Origin: RUG714 sp964623515
GTDB taxonomy: Bacteria; Bacillota; Clostridia; Oscillospirales; Acutalibacteraceae
Reading direction: 5' to 3'
NCBI GenBank assembly: GCA_964623515.1
Contig: CAZURV010000025.1
Location: 1-22,522, forward strand
DNA length: 22,522 nt
In this document: piece by piece, positions 11,824-19,170 of the stretch
Position numbering within the stretch: position 1 is the first letter of the stretch
Layout: each line of letters begins with the position of its first letter
Translations under genes and position numbers: made by a program
Notes under the pieces: model-generated
The model's input: only the letters and a program-made list of their open reading frames with translations
What the model was told of the DNA's origin: nothing
Databases searched by the model: none

Positions 11824-11914
11824 AAAAAATAAAATCGGACACCCTCTTTGTGATATGCACCCCAAAAGTTGTCTGACTTTTGGGGTGCATATCATGTTAA
11901 AGGATGTCTGATTT
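11824..11914 (-). terminator. Nested 83-nt inverted repeat, likely sigA operon terminator or MITE-like element
   Basis: A perfect 19-bp inverted repeat (11851-11869 against 11876-11894) with a 6-nt loop TGTCTG is nested inside outer arms AAATCGGACACCCT (11832-11845) and AGGATGTCTGATTT (11901-11914), which match at 12 of 14 positions. Read on the minus strand, downstream of sigA, the hairpin ends in GATTTTATTTTTT, so it has the form of a strong intrinsic terminator. Its length and two-tier symmetry also resemble a miniature inverted-repeat element or the fused ends of an insertion sequence; no transposase and no clear target-site duplication were seen. Confidence 0.7.
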
Positions 11915-11971
11915 GACAAACTTTTTATTTATTGCAATTTGCTAAAACCATCAAGCAAAAACGGTTGCACT

Positions 11972-12090
11972 TTTAAATCGGAGCAGTGCTCTATCAAGCT
12001 CGCTTGAAACGGGATTGCGAACGATTGTAACCTACGCAGGGAACGCTCGCTCCTCAGGGTTTCAGCGGAAGATCATCACTCCCACTGAAA
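11972..12090. repeat. Interspersed palindromic repeat, copy 1
   Basis: This 119-nt unit matches 22403-22522 in the same orientation with about a dozen substitutions and one indel. It is a chain of small palindromes: GGAGC/GCTCT (near 11980), TCAAGC/GCTTGA (near 11994-12007), TTGC/GTAA, a GGAACG/CGCTCC stem, and TTTCAG/CTGAAA bracketing the end. It lies in the 3' flank of sigA. It is more GC-rich than the DNA to its left. I do not recognise it as a named RNA or repeat family. Confidence 0.8.
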
Positions 12091-12127
12091 TTCTGAAATG
12101 ACCCCGCCGCCTAAGAGGCCGGAGACA

Positions 12128-12139
12128 TCGACGAATAGG
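12128..12139. repeat. Possible right terminal inverted repeat of the larger element
   Basis: TCGACGAATAGG ends one base before the sigA stop codon. Its reverse complement matches CCTATCCGTCGA at 22283-22294, upstream of repeat copy 2, at 11 of 12 positions. This suggests that the 119-nt core belongs to a longer element with inverted ends, of which each copy here shows one side. The GC-rich stretch 12091-12127 between the core and this end contains a GCCT/AGGC mini-hairpin. Confidence 0.35.
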
Positions 12140-13420
12140 TTATATATCCGCATTCATATAATCCTTTAGTTTTTTAAGGCGGGACGGATGACGCAGTTTC
12201 CTGAGCGCTTTTGCTTCAATCTGGCGGATTCTCTCCCTTGTAACGTCAAACTTTTTCCCGACTTCTTCAAGGGTTTTCGGCTGGCCGTCATCAAGCCCGA
12301 ACCGCATTTTAAGAACGCTCTCCTCTCTCGGTGTAAGCGTTTTAAGAACTGCCGCTAAATCGCTTTTCAAAGCTTCCATTGTTGCCGATTCAGCCGGTGA
12401 AAGCGAGCTCTCATCCGGAATAAAATCACCCAAATGACTGTCCTCCTCTTCTCCTATCGGAGTTTCGAGAGAAACCGGTTCCTGCGCCACACGCATAATT
12501 TCCCTGACTTTATCCGCCGGCATATTCAGCCGTTCCGCAACTTCTTCCGGAGTCGGGTCCTTTCCGTTTTCGTGCAGAAGCTGGCTTGTTGCTTTTTTTA
12601 CCTTATTTATCGTTTCAACCATATGAACCGGTATTCTGATTGTTCGTGCCTGATCCGCAATGGCGCGGGTGATAGCCTGCCTAATCCACCATGTAGCATA
12701 GGTGGAAAACTTAAATCCCTTTGTATAATCAAACTTATCAGCGGCTTTAATCAGACCGAGATTGCCTTCTTGAATCAAATCAAGGAACTGCATTCCCCTG
12801 CCCACATATCTCTTGGCAATAGATACAACAAGGCGCAGATTCGCTTCCGCAAGTCTCTGCTTAGCCGTTTCGTCATTATTCGCAATACGTATTGCAAGAT
12901 CAATCTCTTCCTCGGGAGTCAGAAGCTGAACTTTTCCGATTTCTTTTAAATAAACTTTTACAGGGTCATCCATATTGCTTTCCATATCGGATACGGGAGC
13001 GGTTTCTCCCTCGTTGCTTTTTTTAGCGGGCGTATCTATATCTTCCGAAATGTCTTCTATACTGTCGCTGAGCAAATCGTCAATGATTTCAATTTTATAA
13101 ATTTCTATGCAGTCCCAGAAGTTTTCGAGATCAAGTTCCTCATCCATTATTGCGTCAATTTCCTGACTGGTAAGTTTACCCTTAGCCCTGCCCTTTTCTA
13201 TCAAAGCTTTCGCATTGGCCGGCAATTTTGCAAATCGGGTATTGCTTAAATCAAAATTATCATCGCCCGTTTTACCATACTCCTCCTGTACGGACGCTTT
13301 TGTATCTATTTTCTCCTGCGCCTGAACTTCGCTGTTTTTTACATCCTTCGCAACTGCCTCCTCCGTATTTTTTACGGTTGATAGCCTTTTTTCGGCAGTC
13401 TGTGCTTTTTTCTCCTCCAC
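12140..13420 (-). CDS. sigA: Primary RNA polymerase sigma factor (SigA/RpoD, sigma-70)
   Basis: This is the housekeeping sigma factor that directs core polymerase to TTGACA/TATAAT promoters such as those at rpoB and rpsL here. The product is 426 aa. A low-complexity charged N-terminus (1-60) is followed by a region 1.1-like segment (about 65-115) and an acidic linker. Region 1.2 begins at DDPVKVYLKEIG (151-162). Regions 2.1-2.4 (about 186-266) include NLRLVVSIAKRYVGRG and the -10-reading helix YATWWIRQAITRAIADQ. Region 3 follows, and region 4.2 carries the helix-turn-helix DVTRERIRQIEAKALRKLRHPSR (392-414). The start is GTG, with AAGGAAGG 9 nt upstream. It follows dnaG by 93 nt, the conserved Bacillota primase-sigma pairing. 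Confidence 0.97.
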   Translation of the reverse strand: MEEKKAQTAEKRLSTVKNTEEAVAKDVKNSEVQAQEKIDTKASVQEEYGKTGDDNFDLSNTRFAKLPANAKALIEKGRAKGKLTSQEIDAIMDEELDLENFWDCIEIYKIEIIDDLLSDSIEDISEDIDTPAKKSNEGETAPVSDMESNMDDPVKVYLKEIGKVQLLTPEEEIDLAIRIANNDETAKQRLAEANLRLVVSIAKRYVGRGMQFLDLIQEGNLGLIKAADKFDYTKGFKFSTYATWWIRQAITRAIADQARTIRIPVHMVETINKVKKATSQLLHENGKDPTPEEVAERLNMPADKVREIMRVAQEPVSLETPIGEEEDSHLGDFIPDESSLSPAESATMEALKSDLAAVLKTLTPREESVLKMRFGLDDGQPKTLEEVGKKFDVTRERIRQIEAKALRKLRHPSRLKKLKDYMNADI

Positions 13421-13513
13421 GAACAGTAACCTTCCTTTTCATAGTATAGTGACGTTTCCGCAATACGCGGATTTATGCGCCGATTCAATGATGCTGTGTG
13501 CTTTCGACCGGCA

Positions 13514-15253
13514 TCATTCGTTATGAAACATTTTTCTGAAATCATCATCGCTTAATGACGAAAAATCGGGTTTATTCAATTTAAGCTTTTCCTCTTTAAG
13601 CGCAGTTATGCTTTCAAGCAATTCTTCCCGACAGTTTTTAAGCTCTTTACCGACAACTTCAAGCCCGGACAGACAGCCGAGTTCATCTTCGGTTAAATCC
13701 GCCGAAAGAAGGGTAAGCGTAATCTCTCTTTCGCTCTGCTCGGATTTTTGAATGATTTTAGAATAAATGTTTTTATTAAAAGCAGTTACAAAATCTTCTT
13801 CTTCAAGCTCTGAACGGACTGTTTTGATTAAATCCTGATGAGCTATTATAACTGCAATTATTCTTTCTTCCGCAAGAGCCGCCCTTCGATAACGGGCTTT
13901 TTCGGGATTAAATCTGTCTTTTCTGTCCGCCATACGCATAATTTTATGCTCCATGTTTTTTTTGGCAGCTCTGCTCTTTTTCCTGACATTGCGCTCTATC
14001 TCGTTCATGATAACATCGCGTGAAACACCCGTATCCTGTGAAACAGACGAAGCGTATATATCTCTTTTAATAGAATCAACGCTTGCAAGCATTTTTGCAA
14101 CTTCGGCTATATACTCCGCTTTTTGTGCATTGGATTTCAAATCATATTGCTTTTTTAATTCGATAATCTTATATTCAACATCGTTTGAAGCGCCCTCAAG
14201 CAAACCTTTGAATCTTTCTGCACCGAATTTCCTTATGAATTCATCCGGATCTTTTGCTCCCTCGAAATTCAAAACGCGTACGTTCAGTCCCGCTTCGTTA
14301 AACATTTTTATCGCCTTATCCACAGCGTTTCTGCCCGCTTCGTCCGAATCCTGTGAAAGAACAATTTCGGATGTATACCTTGAAATAACGCGCACCTGAT
14401 CCGGCGTGAGAGCCGTTCCGCAACACGCAACCGCATTTTTAAATCCTGCCTGGTGCAGAGCAATCGCGTCCATATATCCTTCACAGAGGATTAAATAATC
14501 AGATGCGCTTCCCTTTGCAAAATTCAAGCCAAACAGTTCTTTTGTTTTTTTATAAACAAGCGTATCCGATGTATTTATATATTTGGGCTTTGAATCGTCC
14601 AGAACGCGTCCACCGAAGGCAACCACATTGCCCCTCAAATCTATAATCGGCACGATAACCCTGTTTCGGAAATTATCGTAATAATTCCCTTTTGAGCTTC
14701 TGCGCGCAAGGTTCGCCGAAAATATCTCTTCATTTGTAAAATGCTGTGTATGAAGATAATCTATCAGCGTATTCCATCCGTCCGGCGCATAGCCGAGTCC
14801 GAAATGCTTTATCGTTTCAAACGTTATACCCCTGTTTAGAAAATAGGAGAGCGCATGCTTGTTGTTTTCATCAACAAGCTGACGGAAAAAAAACTTTGCG
14901 GCGGTTTTATTCATCTCATAAATTCTGCGCCGTTTTTTAGCCATGGAATCATCGTAATCCCGATCGGGTATTTGAAGTCCGCTTCTGTCCGCAAGAAGCT
15001 TAACGCTTTCCATATAATCCAGATTTTCGATTTTTCTTACAAAAGTGATAACATCGCCGCCTACCCCACATCCAAAACAATAAAATGACTGCGTATCGGG
15101 ATAAACCACAAAAGACGGTGTTTTTTCATTATGAAATGGGCACAGCCCTTTAAGCGTTCTTCCCGCACGTTTCAAATGAACATAAGGGGAAATTACGCCT
15201 TCAATATCATTCCTTGCTCTGAGTTCTTCGAGAAAACTATCGCTGAATGCCAA
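13514..15253 (-). CDS. dnaG: DNA primase
   Basis: DnaG synthesises the RNA primers for replication. The product is 579 aa. The N-terminal zinc-binding domain has C38, H41, C59 and C62 (CPFHNEKTPSF and FYCFGC). The catalytic TOPRIM core has the glutamate in CEGYMD (E258) and a DxD acidic pair in QDSDEAG (D302, D304). Many primases have DGD here; DSD keeps both acidic residues. The poorly conserved C-terminus (about 440-579) is where the DnaB-helicase-binding domain sits. The start is TTG at 15253, because no ATG lies before the conserved FLEELRARNDIEGVIS, and an AAAGGA lies 10 nt upstream. It lies between dgt (47-nt gap) and sigA. Confidence 0.96.
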   Translation of the reverse strand: MAFSDSFLEELRARNDIEGVISPYVHLKRAGRTLKGLCPFHNEKTPSFVVYPDTQSFYCFGCGVGGDVITFVRKIENLDYMESVKLLADRSGLQIPDRDYDDSMAKKRRRIYEMNKTAAKFFFRQLVDENNKHALSYFLNRGITFETIKHFGLGYAPDGWNTLIDYLHTQHFTNEEIFSANLARRSSKGNYYDNFRNRVIVPIIDLRGNVVAFGGRVLDDSKPKYINTSDTLVYKKTKELFGLNFAKGSASDYLILCEGYMDAIALHQAGFKNAVACCGTALTPDQVRVISRYTSEIVLSQDSDEAGRNAVDKAIKMFNEAGLNVRVLNFEGAKDPDEFIRKFGAERFKGLLEGASNDVEYKIIELKKQYDLKSNAQKAEYIAEVAKMLASVDSIKRDIYASSVSQDTGVSRDVIMNEIERNVRKKSRAAKKNMEHKIMRMADRKDRFNPEKARYRRAALAEERIIAVIIAHQDLIKTVRSELEEEDFVTAFNKNIYSKIIQKSEQSEREITLTLLSADLTEDELGCLSGLEVVGKELKNCREELLESITALKEEKLKLNKPDFSSLSDDDFRKMFHNE

Positions 15254-15275
15254 AACACCGCCGTCCTTTCATCAT

Positions 15276-15304
15276 ATTTTATATCGTAATATTCCAGACA
15301 TCAA
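15276..15304 (-). promoter_or_regulatory. Possible internal promoter for dnaG-sigA
   Basis: The minus strand has TTGATG (15304-15299), a 17-nt spacer and TAAAAT (15281-15276). The -35 overlaps the dgt stop codon TGA. The -35 matches four of six consensus positions and the -10 five of six. It would give dnaG-sigA their own transcript in addition to readthrough from uvrBA-dgt. The DNA is AT-rich and the match moderate. Confidence 0.3.
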
Positions 15305-16302
15305 AGCCTGTCCCATCCTAAAGGGATAAAAATGCGCGAGAACGTTTCAATGGCATATCCGTCGGTCATACCGGCGATGTAATCGCAGACTGCCCTTTCA
15401 ATACCTTCCGTTTCGGCAATGGTTTCAAATTCGTTGGGAAGTTCTTCGGGATATTGACAGAAATACCCGTAAAGCTCTTGAATCAGTTTAACCGCTTTGG
15501 TTTCTTCACTCTTACACTCCGGATTAAGATAAACCCGTTCAAACATAAAGCTGTGTAGTTCATCGAAAACAGCTTTCGATGGTTCATCCATTTTTATATT
15601 GTCCGCACTGTTCTTAACCACGCTTGTAACAAACGCATTGATACGCTTTGAAGTTGTATCTCCCAGAAGAATCCGTGCATCGGAAGGTAAATCGTCTTCT
15701 GTGATGATACCTGCGCGCATTGCATCGTCTATATCGTGATTTATGTATGCGATTCTGTCCGCTATACGCACAACACGCCCCTCAAGGGTTTTTGCCTGCG
15801 GTCCTTTTGTATGGTGCAAAATACCATCCCGCACTTCAAGTGTAAGATTCAGTCCCTGTCCGTTTTTTTCAATCAAATCCGTAACCCTTACGCTCTGTTC
15901 ATAATGTCTGAAGCCATCGGGATAAACAGCGTCAAGCGCCCGTTCCCCCGCATGTCCGAAAGGCGTATGCCCTAAATCATGAGCCATGGCGATTGCCTCG
16001 GTTAAATCTTCATTTAAGAACAGCGCCCTTGAAATCGTTCTTGCTATCTGTGCAACCTCCAGCGTATGCGTAAGCCTTGTCCGATAATGATCGCCTTCGG
16101 GAGAAAGGAAAACCTGTGTTTTATGTTTCAGCCTGCGGAAAGATTTTGAATGAATGACCCTGTCCCGGTCACGCTGATAACAGGTTCTGAAATCATCGGC
16201 CGGTTCCGGGCGCAGTCTTCCCTCCGAATCGGCTGACAGCGAGGCTCTGCCGCATAAAATAAGTTTTTCGTTTTCTTCGATTTGCTCTCTGACTGTTTTC
16301 AC
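15301..16302 (-). CDS. dgt: Deoxyguanosinetriphosphate triphosphohydrolase-like HD protein
   Basis: This HD-domain enzyme of the dGTPase family hydrolyses dNTPs to deoxynucleosides and triphosphate, affecting nucleotide pools. The metal-binding set is visible: H79 (in YRTRLTHTLEV), H108-D109 (AMAHDLGHTPFGH) and D182 (RIADRIAYINHD). The N-terminal YQRDRDRVIHSKSFRRLKHKTQV block is characteristic of the family. At 333 aa it is the shorter 'dGTPase-like' type, so the precise dNTP preference cannot be told from sequence. The start is GTG, with AAGGAAG 8 nt upstream. It lies 42 nt after uvrA and 47 nt before dnaG; dgt-dnaG-sigA is a recurring order in Clostridia. Confidence 0.93.
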   Translation of the reverse strand: MKTVREQIEENEKLILCGRASLSADSEGRLRPEPADDFRTCYQRDRDRVIHSKSFRRLKHKTQVFLSPEGDHYRTRLTHTLEVAQIARTISRALFLNEDLTEAIAMAHDLGHTPFGHAGERALDAVYPDGFRHYEQSVRVTDLIEKNGQGLNLTLEVRDGILHHTKGPQAKTLEGRVVRIADRIAYINHDIDDAMRAGIITEDDLPSDARILLGDTTSKRINAFVTSVVKNSADNIKMDEPSKAVFDELHSFMFERVYLNPECKSEETKAVKLIQELYGYFCQYPEELPNEFETIAETEGIERAVCDYIAGMTDGYAIETFSRIFIPLGWDRL

Positions 16303-16344
16303 GGCACTATCTTCCTTTATATAATACGAAATTTTTGTATAAAA

Positions 16345-19170
16345 CTACTCTTTTTTTAAATAACTTTTTAGGTATTTTCCTGTATAGGAACGTCCGCAAC
16401 AAGCAACTTTTTCGGGAGTACCAGAAACAACGATTTTTCCTCCGTCGTCTCCGCCTTCCGGGCCGAGATCGATAATATAATCGGCGGTTTTAATAACGTC
16501 TAAATTATGTTCTATAACAAGCACCGTGTTTCCTTCGTCAACCAGCCGTTGCAAAATACGAATAAGTCTTTTCACATCATCGGTATGAAGCCCCGTTGTG
16601 GGTTCGTCCAGAATATAAAATGTATTCCCGGTTGACAACTTTAAAAGCTCGGTTGCAAGCTTAACTCTCTGCGCTTCTCCGCCCGAAAGCGTTGTTGCAG
16701 GCTGACCGATTTTTATATATCCGAGCCCTACGTCAAAAAGCGTTTGAAGCTTTCGCACAATATTCGGAACTGCGCTGAAAAATTCAAGTCCTTCCTCAAC
16801 CGTCATTTCAAGCACATCGTAAATACTTTTCCCTTTATACTTCACATCCAGCGTATCTCGGTTGTACCTTTTTCCCCCGCATACCTCGCATGGAACATAC
16901 ACATCTGCCAAAAAGTGCATTTCTATTTTTTTGATGCCATCTCCCTGACACGCTTCGCACCTGCCTCCCTTTACATTGAAAGAAAATCTTGACGCGCTGT
17001 ATCCGCGCGCCTTTGAAAGTTCTGTTTTTGAATACAACTCTCTGATATCGGAAAAAACGCCTGTATAGGTTGCGGGATTCGACCTGGGGGTCCTGCCTAT
17101 CGGAGACTGCGTAATATCAATAACCTTATCGAGATTTTCCAAACCGGTTATTTCTTTGAAGCTTCCTTCGCGTTTTCGCGCGTTGTTCAAAGTATTGGCA
17201 AGATGCCTGTAAAGGACTTCATTGATAAGACTCGATTTGCCCGAACCGGACACACCCGTTACTGCAATAAATTCTCCGAGCGGGATTTCAACATTCACGT
17301 TTTTCAGATTATTTTGTTTTGCTCCGGCAATTCTCAGGAATTTTCCATTACCTGTTCTTCTCTTTTCGGGAATATCAATTTTTTTGGTGCCGGCAAGATA
17401 CGCGCCGGTTAAGGATTCGCCGCAGTTCATAATTTCTTCGGGAGTTCCGGCGCATATCAAATGTCCTCCGTGAATGCCTGCGCCCGGACCTATATCCACG
17501 ATATAATCGGCGTTGCGCATCGTTTCTTCGTCATGCTCAACAATAATCAGCGTATTTCCCAAATCACGCAGATGTTTCAGCGTTTCAATAAGTTTTGCGT
17601 TATCGCGCTGATGTAGACCTATACTCGGTTCATCTAAAATATAAAGAACACCCGTAAGAGATGAGCCTATCTGCGTAGCAAGACGTATCCTCTGACTTTC
17701 ACCGCCTGAAAGCGTTCCGCTTGATCTTGAAAGCGTAAGATACCCCAACCCTACGGAATTTAAAAAATTCAGCCTTTCTTTTATCTCTTTTATAATCGGA
17801 ACCGCAATGACTTTTTCCGTTTCGGTCAATGCAAGCCCGTCAAAAAATTCCATCGCTCCGATTATGCTTTTTTCGCACAGCTCCCATATATTGATTCCGC
17901 CTACCGTTACGGACAGACTCTCCGGTTTCAGCCTGCGACCCCCGCACTCGGAACATTTACCGATGCGCATATATTTTTCAATTTCCTGATGCACGATATC
18001 ACTGTTGCTCTCATTATACCGCCTTTCGAGATTCCTGACTATACCCTCAAAATCGGTCATATAAGTTCCGCTTCCGTAAGCAGTGGTTCTTTTCATCTTC
18101 ATTTTTTCGCCGTTTGTTCCGTAAAGGAGCGCATGATATGCTTCGCCGGGCAAATCCTTTATCGGCGTATCAAGTGTAAAACCGTATTTTTCAGCGAGCG
18201 CATTATAATACATTTTCGCTATCTCTCCGCTACTGATATTCCAGCCGCTTGCAATGATTGCACCTTCGTTTATGGAAAGTTTCTTGTCTTTAAACAACAA
18301 ATCGGGATCTATTTCCGAATATATTCCGAGCCCCGAACATTTTGGGCATGCGCCGAAAGGATTATTGAATGAAAACATACGCGGCGTAAGCTCGTCAATA
18401 TTAACGTTATGCTCCGGGCATGCGTAAGAGAGCGAAAAAGCCATTTCTTCTCCGCCGATTACATCGATAACCACCATATTTTCGGAAAGCTTTACGGCAG
18501 TTTCAATGCTGTCTGCCAGCCTTGCACGGATTTCACGGTTTACAACAAGACGATCAACAATGACCTCAATATTATGCTTCTTATTTTTCTCTATTTTAAT
18601 TTTTTCTGACAAATCATAAATAATCCCGTCAATACGCACACGTACATAACCGGATTTGGAAAATTCCTTAAATTCTTTGGCATACTCGCCCTTTCTTCCG
18701 CGCACAACAGGCGCAAGAACCTGAATCTTGGTGTTTTCCTTCAAGCTCAAGATCTTGTCGGTTATCTGATCTACCGTCTGCCTTTCAATCGGTCTGCCGC
18801 ATACCGGGCAGTGCGGTATTCCTATGCGGGCGTACAGTAACCTCAGATAATCATAAATTTCGGTGGTTGTACCCACGGTTGAACGCGGATTTTTAGATGT
18901 TGTTTTCTGGTCAATAGAAATGGCAGGACTTAACCCTTCAATATAATCCACATCCGGCTTGTCCATCTGCCCTAAAAACTGCCTTGCATAGCTTGAAAGG
19001 CTTTCAACATATCTGCGCTGTCCTTCTGCATAGATCGTATCAAAGGCAAGGCTTGATTTTCCCGAACCAGAAAGACCGGTAAACACCACAAGGCTATCCC
19101 TCGGAATACGGACATCTATATTCTTTAAATTGTTCTCTCTTGCACCCTTAACGAATAAATCTTTCTGCAT
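16345..19170 (-). CDS. uvrA: Excinuclease ABC subunit A
   Basis: UvrA is the dimeric ABC-type ATPase that detects bulky DNA lesions and loads UvrB. The 941-aa product is complete. The first Walker A is GLSGSGKSS (32-40), the second GVSGSGKSS (639-647). ABC signatures are LSGGESQ (487-493) and LSGGEAQ (828-834), with Walker B ILDEPS and ILDEPT. Cysteine pairs are at 121/124 and 406/409, at 275/278 with C251xxH254, and at 738/741 with 761/764, the last forming the C-terminal zinc finger. The second position of the 251 pair is His rather than Cys, still a plausible zinc ligand. The ATG shares its A with the uvrB stop (TAATG), indicating translational coupling. Confidence 0.98.
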   Translation of the reverse strand: MQKDLFVKGARENNLKNIDVRIPRDSLVVFTGLSGSGKSSLAFDTIYAEGQRRYVESLSSYARQFLGQMDKPDVDYIEGLSPAISIDQKTTSKNPRSTVGTTTEIYDYLRLLYARIGIPHCPVCGRPIERQTVDQITDKILSLKENTKIQVLAPVVRGRKGEYAKEFKEFSKSGYVRVRIDGIIYDLSEKIKIEKNKKHNIEVIVDRLVVNREIRARLADSIETAVKLSENMVVIDVIGGEEMAFSLSYACPEHNVNIDELTPRMFSFNNPFGACPKCSGLGIYSEIDPDLLFKDKKLSINEGAIIASGWNISSGEIAKMYYNALAEKYGFTLDTPIKDLPGEAYHALLYGTNGEKMKMKRTTAYGSGTYMTDFEGIVRNLERRYNESNSDIVHQEIEKYMRIGKCSECGGRRLKPESLSVTVGGINIWELCEKSIIGAMEFFDGLALTETEKVIAVPIIKEIKERLNFLNSVGLGYLTLSRSSGTLSGGESQRIRLATQIGSSLTGVLYILDEPSIGLHQRDNAKLIETLKHLRDLGNTLIIVEHDEETMRNADYIVDIGPGAGIHGGHLICAGTPEEIMNCGESLTGAYLAGTKKIDIPEKRRTGNGKFLRIAGAKQNNLKNVNVEIPLGEFIAVTGVSGSGKSSLINEVLYRHLANTLNNARKREGSFKEITGLENLDKVIDITQSPIGRTPRSNPATYTGVFSDIRELYSKTELSKARGYSASRFSFNVKGGRCEACQGDGIKKIEMHFLADVYVPCEVCGGKRYNRDTLDVKYKGKSIYDVLEMTVEEGLEFFSAVPNIVRKLQTLFDVGLGYIKIGQPATTLSGGEAQRVKLATELLKLSTGNTFYILDEPTTGLHTDDVKRLIRILQRLVDEGNTVLVIEHNLDVIKTADYIIDLGPEGGDDGGKIVVSGTPEKVACCGRSYTGKYLKSYLKKE

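Noticed and set aside
11915..11943. TTGACA at 11914-11919 on the plus strand as a promoter
   Set aside because: No acceptable -10 lies 16-18 nt downstream and no plus-strand gene follows.
11972..12090. CRISPR-like reading of the repeat copies
   Set aside because: The copies are 10 kb apart, about 119 nt long, with no regular spacers and no cas genes.
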